Shown: positions 1 to 10,021 of the stretch, piece after piece
Numbering within the stretch: position 1 is the first letter of the stretch
Layout: each line of letters opens with the position of its first letter
DNA from: Sphingobacterium thalpophilum
GTDB taxonomy: Bacteria; Bacteroidota; Bacteroidia; Sphingobacteriales; Sphingobacteriaceae
Reading direction: 5' to 3'
Assembly (NCBI RefSeq): GCF_038396785.1
Contig: NZ_CP151087.1
Span: forward strand, 5,270,001 to 5,334,000
Length of the DNA stretch: 64,000 bases
Made by a program: the position numbers and the translations under genes
Notes under the pieces: model-generated
The model's database searches: none
What the model saw: the letters and a program-made list of their open reading frames with translations, nothing else
What the model was told of the DNA's origin: nothing

Positions 1-1564
1 CAAAACAAAGTTCTAGTCTCCGCTCATTGCGGATCAGCTGCCGCATTTGCTCTTTGTTGTTTTTTACCTGTTCTAGGTAAGGATCGCCATTGTTGGCTCC
101 TACACCCGCCCGTCTGCGAATAGCCTTGATGATGTCGTAGGCCGAGAAGGTAAAAGTACCCATGCCAGTAGGCCCCCAGGCCTCATTTGCGGCTTCGGCA
201 TAGGCCAGATACATTTCTGTCATCCGTATACGTGTATTGAAATGCATTTGTTGTGTAGAAGATGAAGGGTTGAGGTTTACATCTTGGCGCAGCAGCTTTT
301 TCAGGTAATAGCCCGTCCGAGTAGATGTCTCGACCTTATTTAACCCATCGTTTGTTGGACTATTGGCAGCGGTATTGATAGCCGTGTTGCTTACGCCTGC
401 CGTGGCACCATTGACAATAATGTAAGTCTTCAATCGGGGATCCCGCTTGTCGTACGGATTGGTTTTATTGTAAGCCGAATTGGCATCGTCAATGGGATAG
501 CCATTTTCCATGGGAAAGGCATCGACCAGATTCTGTGTAGGATTGAGACGTCCTCTGCCAAACAATGTTGGCGGAAAATGGTCCTGTTCCATGCTGTTGC
601 TATTTCCTTTGTCGGTGCGCCAAAGTATTTCGGCCGGATTGGATCCGGAGGTTAAGCCATCGACCACATCTTTATTGTACCAGGTGAATCCTTTCGGATC
701 GATACCACTTGGTCCGCCTTTGGCCTGGATGACCTGCCCCGCATAGGTGGCGGCTTGCTCCCAGGTTGTTTTGCTGCCCTCGCTGTATGCCGGACTTGCC
801 GCCATTAACGCTGCTCGGGCACGAATTGCCTGCGCGATGCGCTTGGTCATGCGGAGTTTGAAATAGGCTCCAAATACACGGTTGTAGTCGTCTTTATTGA
901 TTGTGCCTGCGTATTTGACCGGAACTTGACTGTCTGCACTGATGTCTTCATAATCCATAGGCAACAGGTCTTCTGCATTTTTGATGTCATCGTAAAGTTG
1001 CTGCATGCAGGCTTCGAACGGTGCACGACTGTGGTTAAAATCCGAATTGACATCTTCGGGAGTCAGCAGGATAGGCACACCAAGTATCTCACCGGTACTC
1101 GACTTTCCGGCATGGGATTGCAACAGGTGAAACATAAATAGTGCCCGGAGACCATAAGCTTCACCTTTCATGCGATCGTTAAACATCGTACTGACCTTGG
1201 GATCCAAGGCCCATTCTACTTTATCACTTAGGGATAAAAAATTGTTGAGGTACTGTATGGCTGCATAGCTATTGCGCCATTGGTCGAAAGGATTGTTGAT
1301 GCTTGTCCATTGTCCGGTTGCTGTTTTAAGGTAAGTATTGCTTTTATCGTTGCTCACAGCATTGTCTGTGGCGACATCATCAAAGCTATAGCTATTAGCC
1401 GGAACCCGGTTGTATCCATTTAAAAGTAGCCCTTGTGCGTAAAGGGGGCGACTATTGGCTGTTTCAATTTCAAGATTATTTTCAAGAGCCGGCTCAAACA
1501 TATCTTCACAGGAAGAAAATAGTAAGCTGCTTAGGATGGCTATGGTTAGTATTCTTTTCATCAT
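1..1564 (-). CDS. SusD/RagB-family lipoprotein, 3' end outside window
   Basis: Surface glycan-binding lipoprotein that would pair with the SusC-like receptor encoded just upstream. My own minus-strand translation starts at 1564 (or 1561) with MMKRILTIAILSSLLFSSC, a lipoprotein signal with a Cys at the lipobox. The frame stays open to base 1, where it reads IRNERRLELCF, the usual SusD motif near the C-terminal third (RRxELxFEGxR). The C-terminus therefore lies left of the window. The gap to the SusC stop is about 21 bases, so both are surely co-transcribed. SusD proteins sit on the outer membrane and act as a lid on SusC. Substrate is inferred from the locus (xylan fragments). Confidence 0.9.
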   Translation of the reverse strand, partial: MMKRILTIAILSSLLFSSCEDMFEPALENNLEIETANSRPLYAQGLLLNGYNRVPANSYSFDDVATDNAVSNDKSNTYLKTATGQWTSINNPFDQWRNSYAAIQYLNNFLSLSDKVEWALDPKVSTMFNDRMKGEAYGLRALFMFHLLQSHAGKSSTGEILGVPILLTPEDVNSDFNHSRAPFEACMQQLYDDIKNAEDLLPMDYEDISADSQVPVKYAGTINKDDYNRVFGAYFKLRMTKRIAQAIRARAALMAASPAYSEGSKTTWEQAATYAGQVIQAKGGPSGIDPKGFTWYNKDVVDGLTSGSNPAEILWRTDKGNSNSMEQDHFPPTLFGRGRLNPTQNLVDAFPMENGYPIDDANSAYNKTNPYDKRDPRLKTYIIVNGATAGVSNTAINTAANSPTNDGLNKVETSTRTGYYLKKLLRQDVNLNPSSSTQQMHFNTRIRMTEMYLAYAEAANEAWGPTGMGTFTFSAYDIIKAIRRRAGVGANNGDPYLEQVKNNKEQMRQLIRNERRLELCF

Positions 1565-1585
1565 TCTCGTCTTAGATAGTAAAGA

Positions 1586-4465
1586 TTAAAATAGTGCCTT
1601 CAGTCCGATGTTGAAAAAACGCATTTGTGGTGCTTGTCCAATATTCAATTGCATCGTTTCCTTTTCTTTGGCAATGGTCAGTAGGTTGGATCCCGTGGCA
1701 TAAATCCCCAGTTCGTGTATAAACTTAGCATTGAATAGACGCTTTGGGAAATCGTAAGACAGCTGCACTTTGGATAGGTTGATGCGATCGGTCTTGTAAA
1801 GCCAAAAGTCTGAGCTTCGAAAGTTGTTGTCACTGTTAAAGGTGGTAAGGCGCGGATAAGTTGCGGTCTCCTTGGTCGACTCTGTCCAGCGGTCACGTAC
1901 GACCACTGAATATTTATCTTCCGCATCTAACCAAAAGTAAGAACTGTTTTTCATCGCTTTGGCTCCGAACTGTCCCGTTGCCGCGGCAAATAATGTGAAA
2001 TTATTCCATTTGACTGTCAGGTTGCAACCTAATGTCAGTGGGGCACCGGCCCATCCGCCTTTGCCTAAGTATACTTCGTCGCGGGTATCGATGGTACCAT
2101 CACCATTCTGATCTTTATACTTGATATCCCCAGGCTTGACTTCTCCAAATGTTGAAAAGGCAGCTTGGTCAATTTCACTTTGACTGTTATAAAAACCATC
2201 ATGCTGTAAGCCCCAGATGGCGTCTAGTGGTTTTCCGGCTCTGTTTTGGTAAGCAAATTCATAGAGTTCGTCCCTTTTTACCGCCTTGGTCGTATAGTAC
2301 ATCCCGTTGAAACCCAGTGATACGAAGGTTTTGTTGATCTGTTTGTTCAGGTTGATGCCAAAGTCGACACCCCGGCGTTCGTCGTCGTTAAAATTGACAT
2401 AGGGAAGGTCTGAATAAACCGGCCAGTAAGTCATAAAATACATTGGGTACTGTGTTGCCGCCTGTACCAACCCGCCGCTCATCCGATTAACAAAGTAGGA
2501 CGTATTAAAGGTGATCAGGTTGTTGTAGAGCCCACCTTCGAGGTTGATATTAAATTCCTTGCGTTTCGGGAATTTCATGTTGGGGTTGTCACCCCTGCGT
2601 CTGTCAAAGGTATGGACGAGGTCACCGTCGCGCCAGCTATACCATGCTGCGTCGTTATAGGTATAATAGCCCTGATAGAGGTAATAGTCGCTAATATCCA
2701 GATCCGTGTTTAATATACCGGCCGACGCGGATAATCTTAACTCATTGACGACTTTGCTGTCGACCAAAAAATTTTCTTTAGATAGACGCCAGGCGAGCGC
2801 TAAAGTAGGAGATAGGGCTCTTCTATTCCCTTGTGGTAATTTGGCGGAATGACTGTAAGCACTGCTAAAGTCAACATAATATTTGCTTGAATAATTGTAG
2901 CCCAACTGCAGCCCTAGGTTGGCATTGCTGGTTTTGTGGTAGCTGCCAGAGGCAGCGATCTGGAACGCATTGGCCAATAGGATTGCCGATACATGGTGGT
3001 CATTACCGTAGGTACGGTTAAAGTTTAGGGACCCATTGAGACCGATGGTCTGCCGATAGGTACTGCCACTGATATTTTGGATGCCTGAAATACGGTCGTC
3101 ACCATATTTTGTGAGGCTACTGATAAGGTCTTTTCCATCATAGTTGTTCCACGATGCCTGATAAACAGCATAATTGTTGTTATAGGATTGGTTATAATTT
3201 GACTGATAATCCACAGCCAGGTTGGTTTTGAAAACCAATCCTTCCAGGATATTTTTCAAGTCAAAATTCAAACCCGTATTAAATTGAAACTGCCGATTTA
3301 GATAGCGGTTTGTGCCGCCGGCATAAACGTTTGCAAAGGCATTGGTTTGATCCAGCTGACTTCCCCCAAGGAGATATTTGCCATCGATGAGAAAATTGCT
3401 GTTGTTGACATACACCATCGAGTTGACGTCACCTTCTTCGATCATATCAATAGGAATGAGTGGAGAGAAGCGATGTGGCCGCACGGTTGCTGCTGCACCC
3501 CAGTAGTCCGCATTTACCCCTTTGGAAATATAAAAACTGGCTGCCGCATCGACGTTCAGGGAGATCAGATCATTGACTTTCACATCGATGTTACCGCGCA
3601 TATTGAATCTATTGGCGCCACCATTTCTTTTCGCCTGTCCAAAATTGAGGAGGGACCCTTCAGACCAAAATCCAAAGTTGGTATAATATTGTGCACGTTG
3701 ATTTCCGCCTGAGATTTCGGCGGTGGCATCGTAGCGATTATAGTGATCTTTGATATAGTCCGATGAATAGTAGTCCACGTTGGGATAACGATAAGGATTT
3801 GTTCCGGCTGCATGTTGGTAGATTGTTTCGGTACTATAGAGTGGTGATAATCCATCATTTTGTCGAGCTTCGTTATACAATGTCATATATTCTGCGGAGC
3901 CAAGATATTGTGGATAGCTCATAGCCGCATTGATACCGCTATTGGCTCTAATTTTTATCTGTTGACCTCCGGATTTTCCGCGTTTTGTCGTGATGCTAAT
4001 AACGCCTTTGGCTGCTCGGCTACCATAAAGAGCGATGGCATTGGCGCCTTTCAATACACTGACCTGATCGATTTCTGTTGGCATAACGTTATTGGCATCA
4101 CGCGGAAATCCGTCCACTAATACCAAATAACCACCCATACCCCAAATATTACCGTTGTATCCCGGAATAAAGGCATCTAGATTTTCCAGACTGTAGGTGT
4201 TGTAACTCTTGTCGAGCAATTGTGGAACATTGATGGATTGTACATTGCCCATGAGGTCCTTCTTCTGAACTTTTCGGAAAGCGACCTGTACAAGTGTCGT
4301 ACTATCGGTGCCAATACTGTCCGGACCAACAAATGTCGAGCGCTCCGGAAAAATATTTTTATGTTGTCTAATGGTTGGATTAAGTGATTCTTTCGCCATT
4401 CCTTCAGCGGTAGCTATCCAACTTAATCCAAGACATAGTGCTATTCTTAATTTTTTGTACTTCAT
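1586..4465 (-). CDS. SusC-like TonB-dependent receptor lacking the N-terminal CarboxypepD-like domain
   Basis: Outer-membrane TonB-dependent transporter, 959 aa. A signal peptide (about residues 1-22) is followed by a short linker and a plug domain with the segments GYLVLVDGFPRD, VSVLKGANAIALYGSRAAKG and ISITTKRGK, then a large barrel that ends in an aromatic residue (...FFNIGLKALF). Unlike the larger SusC encoded upstream (6399-9581), it has no carboxypeptidase-regulatory-like domain and no clear EETIVVGYG segment, so it is a short SusC variant. It lies between two SusD genes on the same strand and forms the second SusCD pair of the locus. Substrate is presumably a second class of xylan oligosaccharide (inference). 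Confidence 0.92.
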   Translation of the reverse strand: MKYKKLRIALCLGLSWIATAEGMAKESLNPTIRQHKNIFPERSTFVGPDSIGTDSTTLVQVAFRKVQKKDLMGNVQSINVPQLLDKSYNTYSLENLDAFIPGYNGNIWGMGGYLVLVDGFPRDANNVMPTEIDQVSVLKGANAIALYGSRAAKGVISITTKRGKSGGQQIKIRANSGINAAMSYPQYLGSAEYMTLYNEARQNDGLSPLYSTETIYQHAAGTNPYRYPNVDYYSSDYIKDHYNRYDATAEISGGNQRAQYYTNFGFWSEGSLLNFGQAKRNGGANRFNMRGNIDVKVNDLISLNVDAAASFYISKGVNADYWGAAATVRPHRFSPLIPIDMIEEGDVNSMVYVNNSNFLIDGKYLLGGSQLDQTNAFANVYAGGTNRYLNRQFQFNTGLNFDLKNILEGLVFKTNLAVDYQSNYNQSYNNNYAVYQASWNNYDGKDLISSLTKYGDDRISGIQNISGSTYRQTIGLNGSLNFNRTYGNDHHVSAILLANAFQIAASGSYHKTSNANLGLQLGYNYSSKYYVDFSSAYSHSAKLPQGNRRALSPTLALAWRLSKENFLVDSKVVNELRLSASAGILNTDLDISDYYLYQGYYTYNDAAWYSWRDGDLVHTFDRRRGDNPNMKFPKRKEFNINLEGGLYNNLITFNTSYFVNRMSGGLVQAATQYPMYFMTYWPVYSDLPYVNFNDDERRGVDFGINLNKQINKTFVSLGFNGMYYTTKAVKRDELYEFAYQNRAGKPLDAIWGLQHDGFYNSQSEIDQAAFSTFGEVKPGDIKYKDQNGDGTIDTRDEVYLGKGGWAGAPLTLGCNLTVKWNNFTLFAAATGQFGAKAMKNSSYFWLDAEDKYSVVVRDRWTESTKETATYPRLTTFNSDNNFRSSDFWLYKTDRINLSKVQLSYDFPKRLFNAKFIHELGIYATGSNLLTIAKEKETMQLNIGQAPQMRFFNIGLKALF

Positions 4466-4492
4466 TTTTTGAATGATTAAATGAAAAACTTG

Positions 4493-6388
4493 TTACCAGC
4501 CTGGGTTCTGATAGAACTCGGGATACATGTTGACATCTCTGACCTTTAGGGGCAACCAGTAATGCTTGCTTGTAAACTTCCGTTCCAAAAGCACATTTTC
4601 TTTCATGTTTACGACGCGGTTTTGGGATGGATCTACGGTGTTGAAGGTTCCTGCCCGATCAAAAACAACCGATTTTTTTAAGGTGTAAGGTGATTCGGTC
4701 AACAGCAACCAGCGTCGCAGATCATTAAAACGATGACCTTCAAAAGCGAGCTCCACAGCTCGTTCCCGCCGTAATTCAGGCAACAATGCGTTCGCCGAAC
4801 CTAGAAATTTGGCATCTACATGACCCACGCCAGCCCGATCCCGAACGATATTGATCGCATCAACTGCTGTTTTACCGTAATTGTCGGCTTTGCCTGTAGC
4901 TGAGTTGGAAGCCATCATGGCGGATTCGGCGTACATCAGATAGACATCAGATAAACGCATATAGGGCACGTAAATATGAAGATTGGATCCATAATTATAG
5001 GCTTGATCATATTTGTTGGCTGTTATAGGGACAAATTTACGTAACACGTAGCCTGTCTGGCTGCCAGACTGGATATCTCGATAGCTTCCATTACTGTAAA
5101 GGTTAGCGTATCGATTTTTTTCGTCCTGTGTATTTCCCTGGACGACTTTTGTTCCATCGAAAATGATGTCCTTATAAAAGCGTGGGTCGCGATCTTTCCA
5201 AGGGTATTCGGCATTGTAACCTGATTCTGCGTCAGACTGGGTAATGTCTTTGATCGGTAAACCGTTTTTCATACCATAGTAGTCGACATAATTGGCTGTT
5301 GGAATAAACTTCAATGCATCTCCGTCGGAGACGACCAGCGGAATGTACTGTTTACTGGTACCATAATTCGATACCCATGCGTCAATGTAGGGCCCTCTAA
5401 ATATAGCTTCTGTACTCCCGGGCATGGCCCAATTTTGGCCTGTTGTGTAAAAATTCAAGTGGATATTGGCCATAGGAACAAGGGCGTAATTTGTCTGTCC
5501 GCTTTCGACAAGAGAAAGTAGTTCGCCAAAGGCCTGAGCTGCTTTTTTACAATAGTCAGTATGATAGGTTTTATTCCCGGTAGACTGAAAATTCATCAAA
5601 GGGCTTCCCGCCCAAAGATAATTTTTGCCAAGATAAGCAAGGGCCATGATTTTGTTGATGCGCAATTGATTCTTCCCCAGGGTACGTTTTCCGGCAGTGG
5701 TATTGTCCCAGTCGATCGGCAATAGATTGGCCGCTTCTCTAAAATCGGCCGCAGCAAGATCCGCACAGGCATGGTAGCTCAATCTTGGCAACCGCAGCTT
5801 TTCGTCACTTGGAAGTACATAATTGATGTACGGCATCCCGCCAAAATATTCCATCAATCGGTGGTGAAACCAACCTCGGAAAAATAACAATTGCCCCTTG
5901 ATCAGGTTCTTTTCTTCGGAGGTGGCTTCGGTTAATTTGTCGATATTCTCTAGTCCGAGACTGACTTTTCGCAGGCCAAACCAGGCCGCGCTCCATAAAT
6001 CGCGGAAGGCACGGTTGGCAAATACATCCCCATTGATGGTGGTAAAATCATCCTGATCCATCCAGCCGGAGCCCCAGCCGTCGGATTCTCTTTGCCAACC
6101 CCAAAAATTACCGTTGTCGATTTTGTGAACGAAATGGTAATTGCCAGCCGTTGAGGTCATTTCATCTTCACCCCAGTTCCACGAGTTGGTCCAGTAGTTG
6201 TTGCTGAAGTTGACAACACAGCTGTATAGCTCTTCTGTATAGCCCTGAAAGTTAATAAAGTTTTTAAATGCTTCTTTGGAGGACACATTGGACTGTTCTT
6301 CTTTATCCAGGTATTTTTTACACGAGAGTAGGGATGTTGAAGACCAGATCACAGTAGATATAAAGATTACCTTGAAATACTTTTTCAT
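4493..6388 (-). CDS. SusD/RagB-family lipoprotein
   Basis: Cell-surface glycan-binding lipoprotein of about 631 aa. I place the start at 6388 (MKKYFKVIFISTVIWSS), because it gives a clean lipoprotein signal ending LLSC; a longer reading from 6418 would overlap the upstream SusC stop and put ten odd residues before the signal. The N-terminal KYLDKEEQSN and the C-terminal ELRRERAVELAFEGHRFNDLRRW are SusD hallmarks, and the length fits the family. It follows the large SusC gene with almost no gap, forming the first SusCD pair. It should cover the mouth of that receptor and bind xylan-derived ligand. Confidence 0.94.
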   Translation of the reverse strand: MKKYFKVIFISTVIWSSTSLLSCKKYLDKEEQSNVSSKEAFKNFINFQGYTEELYSCVVNFSNNYWTNSWNWGEDEMTSTAGNYHFVHKIDNGNFWGWQRESDGWGSGWMDQDDFTTINGDVFANRAFRDLWSAAWFGLRKVSLGLENIDKLTEATSEEKNLIKGQLLFFRGWFHHRLMEYFGGMPYINYVLPSDEKLRLPRLSYHACADLAAADFREAANLLPIDWDNTTAGKRTLGKNQLRINKIMALAYLGKNYLWAGSPLMNFQSTGNKTYHTDYCKKAAQAFGELLSLVESGQTNYALVPMANIHLNFYTTGQNWAMPGSTEAIFRGPYIDAWVSNYGTSKQYIPLVVSDGDALKFIPTANYVDYYGMKNGLPIKDITQSDAESGYNAEYPWKDRDPRFYKDIIFDGTKVVQGNTQDEKNRYANLYSNGSYRDIQSGSQTGYVLRKFVPITANKYDQAYNYGSNLHIYVPYMRLSDVYLMYAESAMMASNSATGKADNYGKTAVDAINIVRDRAGVGHVDAKFLGSANALLPELRRERAVELAFEGHRFNDLRRWLLLTESPYTLKKSVVFDRAGTFNTVDPSQNRVVNMKENVLLERKFTSKHYWLPLKVRDVNMYPEFYQNPGW

Positions 6389-6398
6389 AGTGGTAGGA

Positions 6399-9300
6399 TT
6401 AAAATGTAATGTTTGCACCTAGATTAAACCGCTTTACGGTAGGGTAGGCGCCCTGCGATGCCCAGCCCGTACCGGCATAATTGGATTCACGGTCGTCTGG
6501 CATTTTGGACCAGAAAACTAAGTTGTTGCCATTTAGAAAAATGCGAAGGTTTTGAAGCCCAAGTCGTTTGATTACGCTGGATTCCCGATTAAAATTGTAG
6601 GCAATTTCAGCTGTTTTCAATCGAATGTAGGAACCATCAAACATATACCGGCTACCGGGTGTATAAGTACTCGACTGTGATAACCAGCGTGGTAGTGGTA
6701 CGTCTGCATTGACATTGTCCTTTGACCAATAGGAACCTTCGTCATAAGCAAGGTTAAGCTGGCCCGAGAAGCTGTTGAAAACAACTTGCCGGGTGACATT
6801 ATTTACGGCATACCACTGGGTCATGACACTGAAATTCTTCCAATCAAATCCAATGGTATAATTATAAGTGTTCTGTGGTACCGAAGGAAAGGCGTAGGGA
6901 ATATTATCCTTAGCATCGATAATACCATCCCCGTTATAATCCAGTATATGATAATTGCCGGGTAGTTTCGCTAGGTCATTGCTTTCGTGCGCGGTACTCG
7001 AATAAAGTTCGTCCCAAGTATTGTAATATCCGGAGCTAACATAAGAATAGGTTTGACTAACTTGTTTGTTATCCGGTTTCTGATATTCGGGCAGCAACTC
7101 GGGGGCATCGGCATTGATGACTTTATCCTTGGCATGGGTAAAATTGATATCAGCCCATATTCTCCAGTCAGTATTGAGCTGTCTGTTAAATTTCAGTTCT
7201 ACTTCAAACCCTTTATTCTGTACCTTACCTAGGTTGGCTGTAGGTGCCTCCATCCCAAAGTAGGAAGGAATGGCTCGGTTGGCGCCGCTAATCAGAACAT
7301 CTGTCCGCCGGTCTCTAAAAAAGTCGACTTTACCGGTTATCTGGCTATTGAACAGACCGAAGTCGAGGCCGATATTGAATTTGTTAACTTTTTCCCAGCG
7401 GATATTTGGATTGCCAAGCGCACTTTCCTTATACCAGATATAAGGACTGGTATTGCCGTCGGAGTAGGAGTAGCGGCCTTCAACCCCCATGCCAGCGGTG
7501 CCCCCATATGCCCATTGGGTTAGGTACAGAAATTGACGGCCGCCACTATCGTCACCGATGTCACCATAGGACGCACGTAACTTGAGCATATTGAGAAACG
7601 AGATAGGCCTCATAAACTCTTCTTCAGTAACTAGCCAGCCTATCCCACCGGAATTGAAAAAGGCAAATCTATTGTCAGGACCGAATTTTTCTGATCCCGT
7701 ATAGGCTCCATTGTACTCGAGCATATATTTATTTTTGTAGTTGTAGGTGGTGCGGAATACCCAGTCTTCGCGATAGGAGGGAATCATACTCCCTGTTCCG
7801 GTCTGATTGCGGTTGAATAACCCCATGGCAGTGATGTTGTGATTCTTAGCGATGGTCGTTGCGTAGTTTAACTGCAATTGATAAAATAATCTTCGATAGG
7901 TAGACCAGTCTCTAACCTGTCCGGCACCGGTTGTCCAGTTTATGCCCTCGACGAAGTCAAATCTATTTGTACCATCGAAAGCGATCTGATAGGTTGGCAA
8001 TCCCGTATTGGGATCGATCCATTTACTTTGTGTACTGTTGTTGGCATCATTGATACCGCGGCCGCCCTCGACAAACGTGTTGTCCAGTGAGATTGTCCCA
8101 CGAACGTTAAGCCCCTTCGTTAAAAACTTAAGATCTTGTTCGAGCGTAAAATCTGTTGTAATACGACTGGTGGTGATGTATTCGGTTCCGCTGAGTGCCA
8201 GCACACGGGCAGAGTTTATCCCGGCTTGTGTGTTTAAGGCATAGTAACCCCAGGTACCGTCTGAATAGCGTGGATAAATAACATCTGGAGCTACCGTATA
8301 GGCAGCGATCCAATAGGAATAATCGTTGCCGCCGCCCCATGGACTTTTTTTGACACCGCGAGACCCTGCCAGGTTGGTTGAAAATTTAGTTGTGGGAGTA
8401 AGCTGGAAGTCTAAATTGGACCGTACATTTAGACGGTTAAAACCGTAGCCAGCTTTATAACCGCGAGCATTTTCGAACTGGCGGAACATATCGCCTTCGT
8501 AAAGAAAGTCCGCATTGGCAAAATATTTGACAAAGGGTGTGCCACCAGCAATATTGACGCTGCTATTTTGTGAAAAAGCGTGGCTTTTAAATAATTCCTT
8601 TGCCCAGTCGGTATTCACGTAACGTTCGCGTTCCGTCTGGTCAGCGGGAAAACGGTATTTATTGATGACGTCTTGTGGAAGATAGTTGGCCCAACTGGAA
8701 GGAGAAATCCCTAACTCATATTCGATAACCTTGTTGCGTAGCATCAAAGCATCGTACGAATCCATTTTTCCCGGAAGTTGGGAAACCGTTTTTACAATGT
8801 TGTTGACGGTACCGCGTATCAGCATTTGCCCTTCTTTACCCCGCTTGGTGGTGATTAAAATAACGCCATTGGCCCCTCTAACACCATAGACAGCAGTTGC
8901 CGAGGCATCTTTGAGGACGGAAACAGTTTCGATGGAACTGATATCAACGGCAGATAGTGGCCTCTCTACGCCGTCCACCATGACTAAAGGATCGGTATTG
9001 TTCCAGGTGCTACGCCCCCGAATCACAATACGGGGATCTTCCTCGCCGGGCATACCTGTACTTGCAGTAGTAATCACTCCGGGGACGTTACCGGTCAATG
9101 CGGCGCCTACACTAGAAACACCACCTGCGCGCTCAAGGATTTTACCCGAAGTTTGCGCAATGGCGCCAACGACAGTTTCTTTTTTCTGACGACCATAACC
9201 GACGACAATGGTTTCCTCGATTTCGATAGACTTATCGCTTAGTTGTACTTCTACCGTGTTCTTATTGTGGATATCCACTTCGATTTGGCTATATCCTAGC

Positions 9301-9581
9301 TTGGAGATAGTCAACAAATTATTATCTGCAGGGACTTGGATCGTGAAAGCTCCATTGTCATCGGTAGCCGTGGCTAGCGAGGTGCCTTTTACCCTGATGG
9401 ACGCACCGCTCACTTTTTTATGGTTACTATCGACGACAATGCCCCTTATCTGCCTTTTGGCCTGAGCATAGAGTGTTGTCTGTCCAACATAAAGCAGGAA
9501 CAGCAGTAAAGTGAATGGCTTAGCTATACCCCATAGCTTTTTCCAATGCCTTACTCGTGTGATTGTACATGTAATCATCAT
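6399..9581 (-). CDS. SusC/RagA-family TonB-dependent outer-membrane receptor
   Basis: Full-length SusC-type importer, 1060 aa. Order of parts: signal anchor (about 15-40), CarboxypepD-regulatory-like beta-sandwich (about 45-118), TonB-interaction segment with EETIVVGYG (about 122-130), plug domain (VMVDGVERPL, VSVLKDASATAVYGVRGANG, ILITTKRGK), then the barrel ending FNLGANITF. It is the first gene of the minus-strand susC-susD-susC-susD run and is read divergently from the hybrid two-component gene, the classical arrangement in which that regulator drives the susC operon. Import of oligosaccharides across the outer membrane with TonB/ExbBD energy is family knowledge. Xylan specificity is inferred from the neighbouring enzymes. 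Confidence 0.96.
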   Translation of the reverse strand: MMITCTITRVRHWKKLWGIAKPFTLLLFLLYVGQTTLYAQAKRQIRGIVVDSNHKKVSGASIRVKGTSLATATDDNGAFTIQVPADNNLLTISKLGYSQIEVDIHNKNTVEVQLSDKSIEIEETIVVGYGRQKKETVVGAIAQTSGKILERAGGVSSVGAALTGNVPGVITTASTGMPGEEDPRIVIRGRSTWNNTDPLVMVDGVERPLSAVDISSIETVSVLKDASATAVYGVRGANGVILITTKRGKEGQMLIRGTVNNIVKTVSQLPGKMDSYDALMLRNKVIEYELGISPSSWANYLPQDVINKYRFPADQTERERYVNTDWAKELFKSHAFSQNSSVNIAGGTPFVKYFANADFLYEGDMFRQFENARGYKAGYGFNRLNVRSNLDFQLTPTTKFSTNLAGSRGVKKSPWGGGNDYSYWIAAYTVAPDVIYPRYSDGTWGYYALNTQAGINSARVLALSGTEYITTSRITTDFTLEQDLKFLTKGLNVRGTISLDNTFVEGGRGINDANNSTQSKWIDPNTGLPTYQIAFDGTNRFDFVEGINWTTGAGQVRDWSTYRRLFYQLQLNYATTIAKNHNITAMGLFNRNQTGTGSMIPSYREDWVFRTTYNYKNKYMLEYNGAYTGSEKFGPDNRFAFFNSGGIGWLVTEEEFMRPISFLNMLKLRASYGDIGDDSGGRQFLYLTQWAYGGTAGMGVEGRYSYSDGNTSPYIWYKESALGNPNIRWEKVNKFNIGLDFGLFNSQITGKVDFFRDRRTDVLISGANRAIPSYFGMEAPTANLGKVQNKGFEVELKFNRQLNTDWRIWADINFTHAKDKVINADAPELLPEYQKPDNKQVSQTYSYVSSGYYNTWDELYSSTAHESNDLAKLPGNYHILDYNGDGIIDAKDNIPYAFPSVPQNTYNYTIGFDWKNFSVMTQWYAVNNVTRQVVFNSFSGQLNLAYDEGSYWSKDNVNADVPLPRWLSQSSTYTPGSRYMFDGSYIRLKTAEIAYNFNRESSVIKRLGLQNLRIFLNGNNLVFWSKMPDDRESNYAGTGWASQGAYPTVKRFNLGANITF

Positions 9582-9616
9582 CGCATTTGTGGATTGATAA
9601 ATAGGTTTAAGAATTC

Positions 9617-9749
9617 TTGGTTAAATTTTCTCTAATTGGCTAGATACGTTTGTATCGGTGTTCCCTTAGTTCATTTTGATAAAAAATCTAAGGGACAGTC
9701 ATGGATCATCAGGTACTGTCATATGCTGTATAATAATTGGTTAAATTTT
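9617..9749. repeat. 13-bp direct repeat pair upstream of susC
   Basis: TTGGTTAAATTTT occurs at 9617-9629 and again at 9737-9749. The copies are identical and 120 bp apart, in the gap between the divergent susC and hybrid-regulator genes. AraC-type DNA-binding domains often recognise direct repeats, so these may be half-sites, but AT-rich sequence makes chance repeats likelier. Confidence 0.4.
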
Positions 9750-9762
9750 TTATAACTATATA

Positions 9763-9774
9763 GCAACCGGTTGC
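9763..9774. promoter_or_regulatory. 12-bp palindrome GCAACCGGTTGC
   Basis: A perfect inverted repeat with a central CG inside the susC/regulator divergent region. The form is typical of LacI/GalR-family operators. No LacI gene lies in this window, so the binding factor would have to be encoded elsewhere. Confidence 0.4.
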
Positions 9775-10021
9775 ATTGTTTGCATATAGTTTTCCCTATA
9801 TTGGAAATGCCTTTCAAAGCAGTTTATAATTGTATACCAAAGCTAGCCATTGGAAAATTTGGTGGATAGCAAGAATGTTTAAATGAAGGATAAGAATGTC
9901 AAAAAATACCGCTTACATGGGTCAAATGATTGTAGATACTAGTTTAGTAGGGATTAATTTGATAATTTAGTTGACAGTTCAATACAGATTTTTTTGTATT
10001 GAAGATTACATACCTAAATAT

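Larger units (their letters stand above)
9582..10021. promoter_or_regulatory. Divergent control region between susC and the hybrid regulator
   Basis: This 440-base AT-rich gap holds the promoters for both arms of the xylan locus. Visible elements are a 13-bp direct repeat TTGGTTAAATTTT at 9617-9629 and 9737-9749, exactly 120 bp apart; a perfect palindrome GCAACCGGTTGC at 9763-9774; and a minus-strand box matching TAnnTTTG (CAAAGCTA on plus, 9838-9845). The direct repeat is a candidate for the AraC-type DNA-binding domain of the hybrid regulator. The CG-centred palindrome resembles LacI-family operators. Both assignments are inference. Confidence 0.5.
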
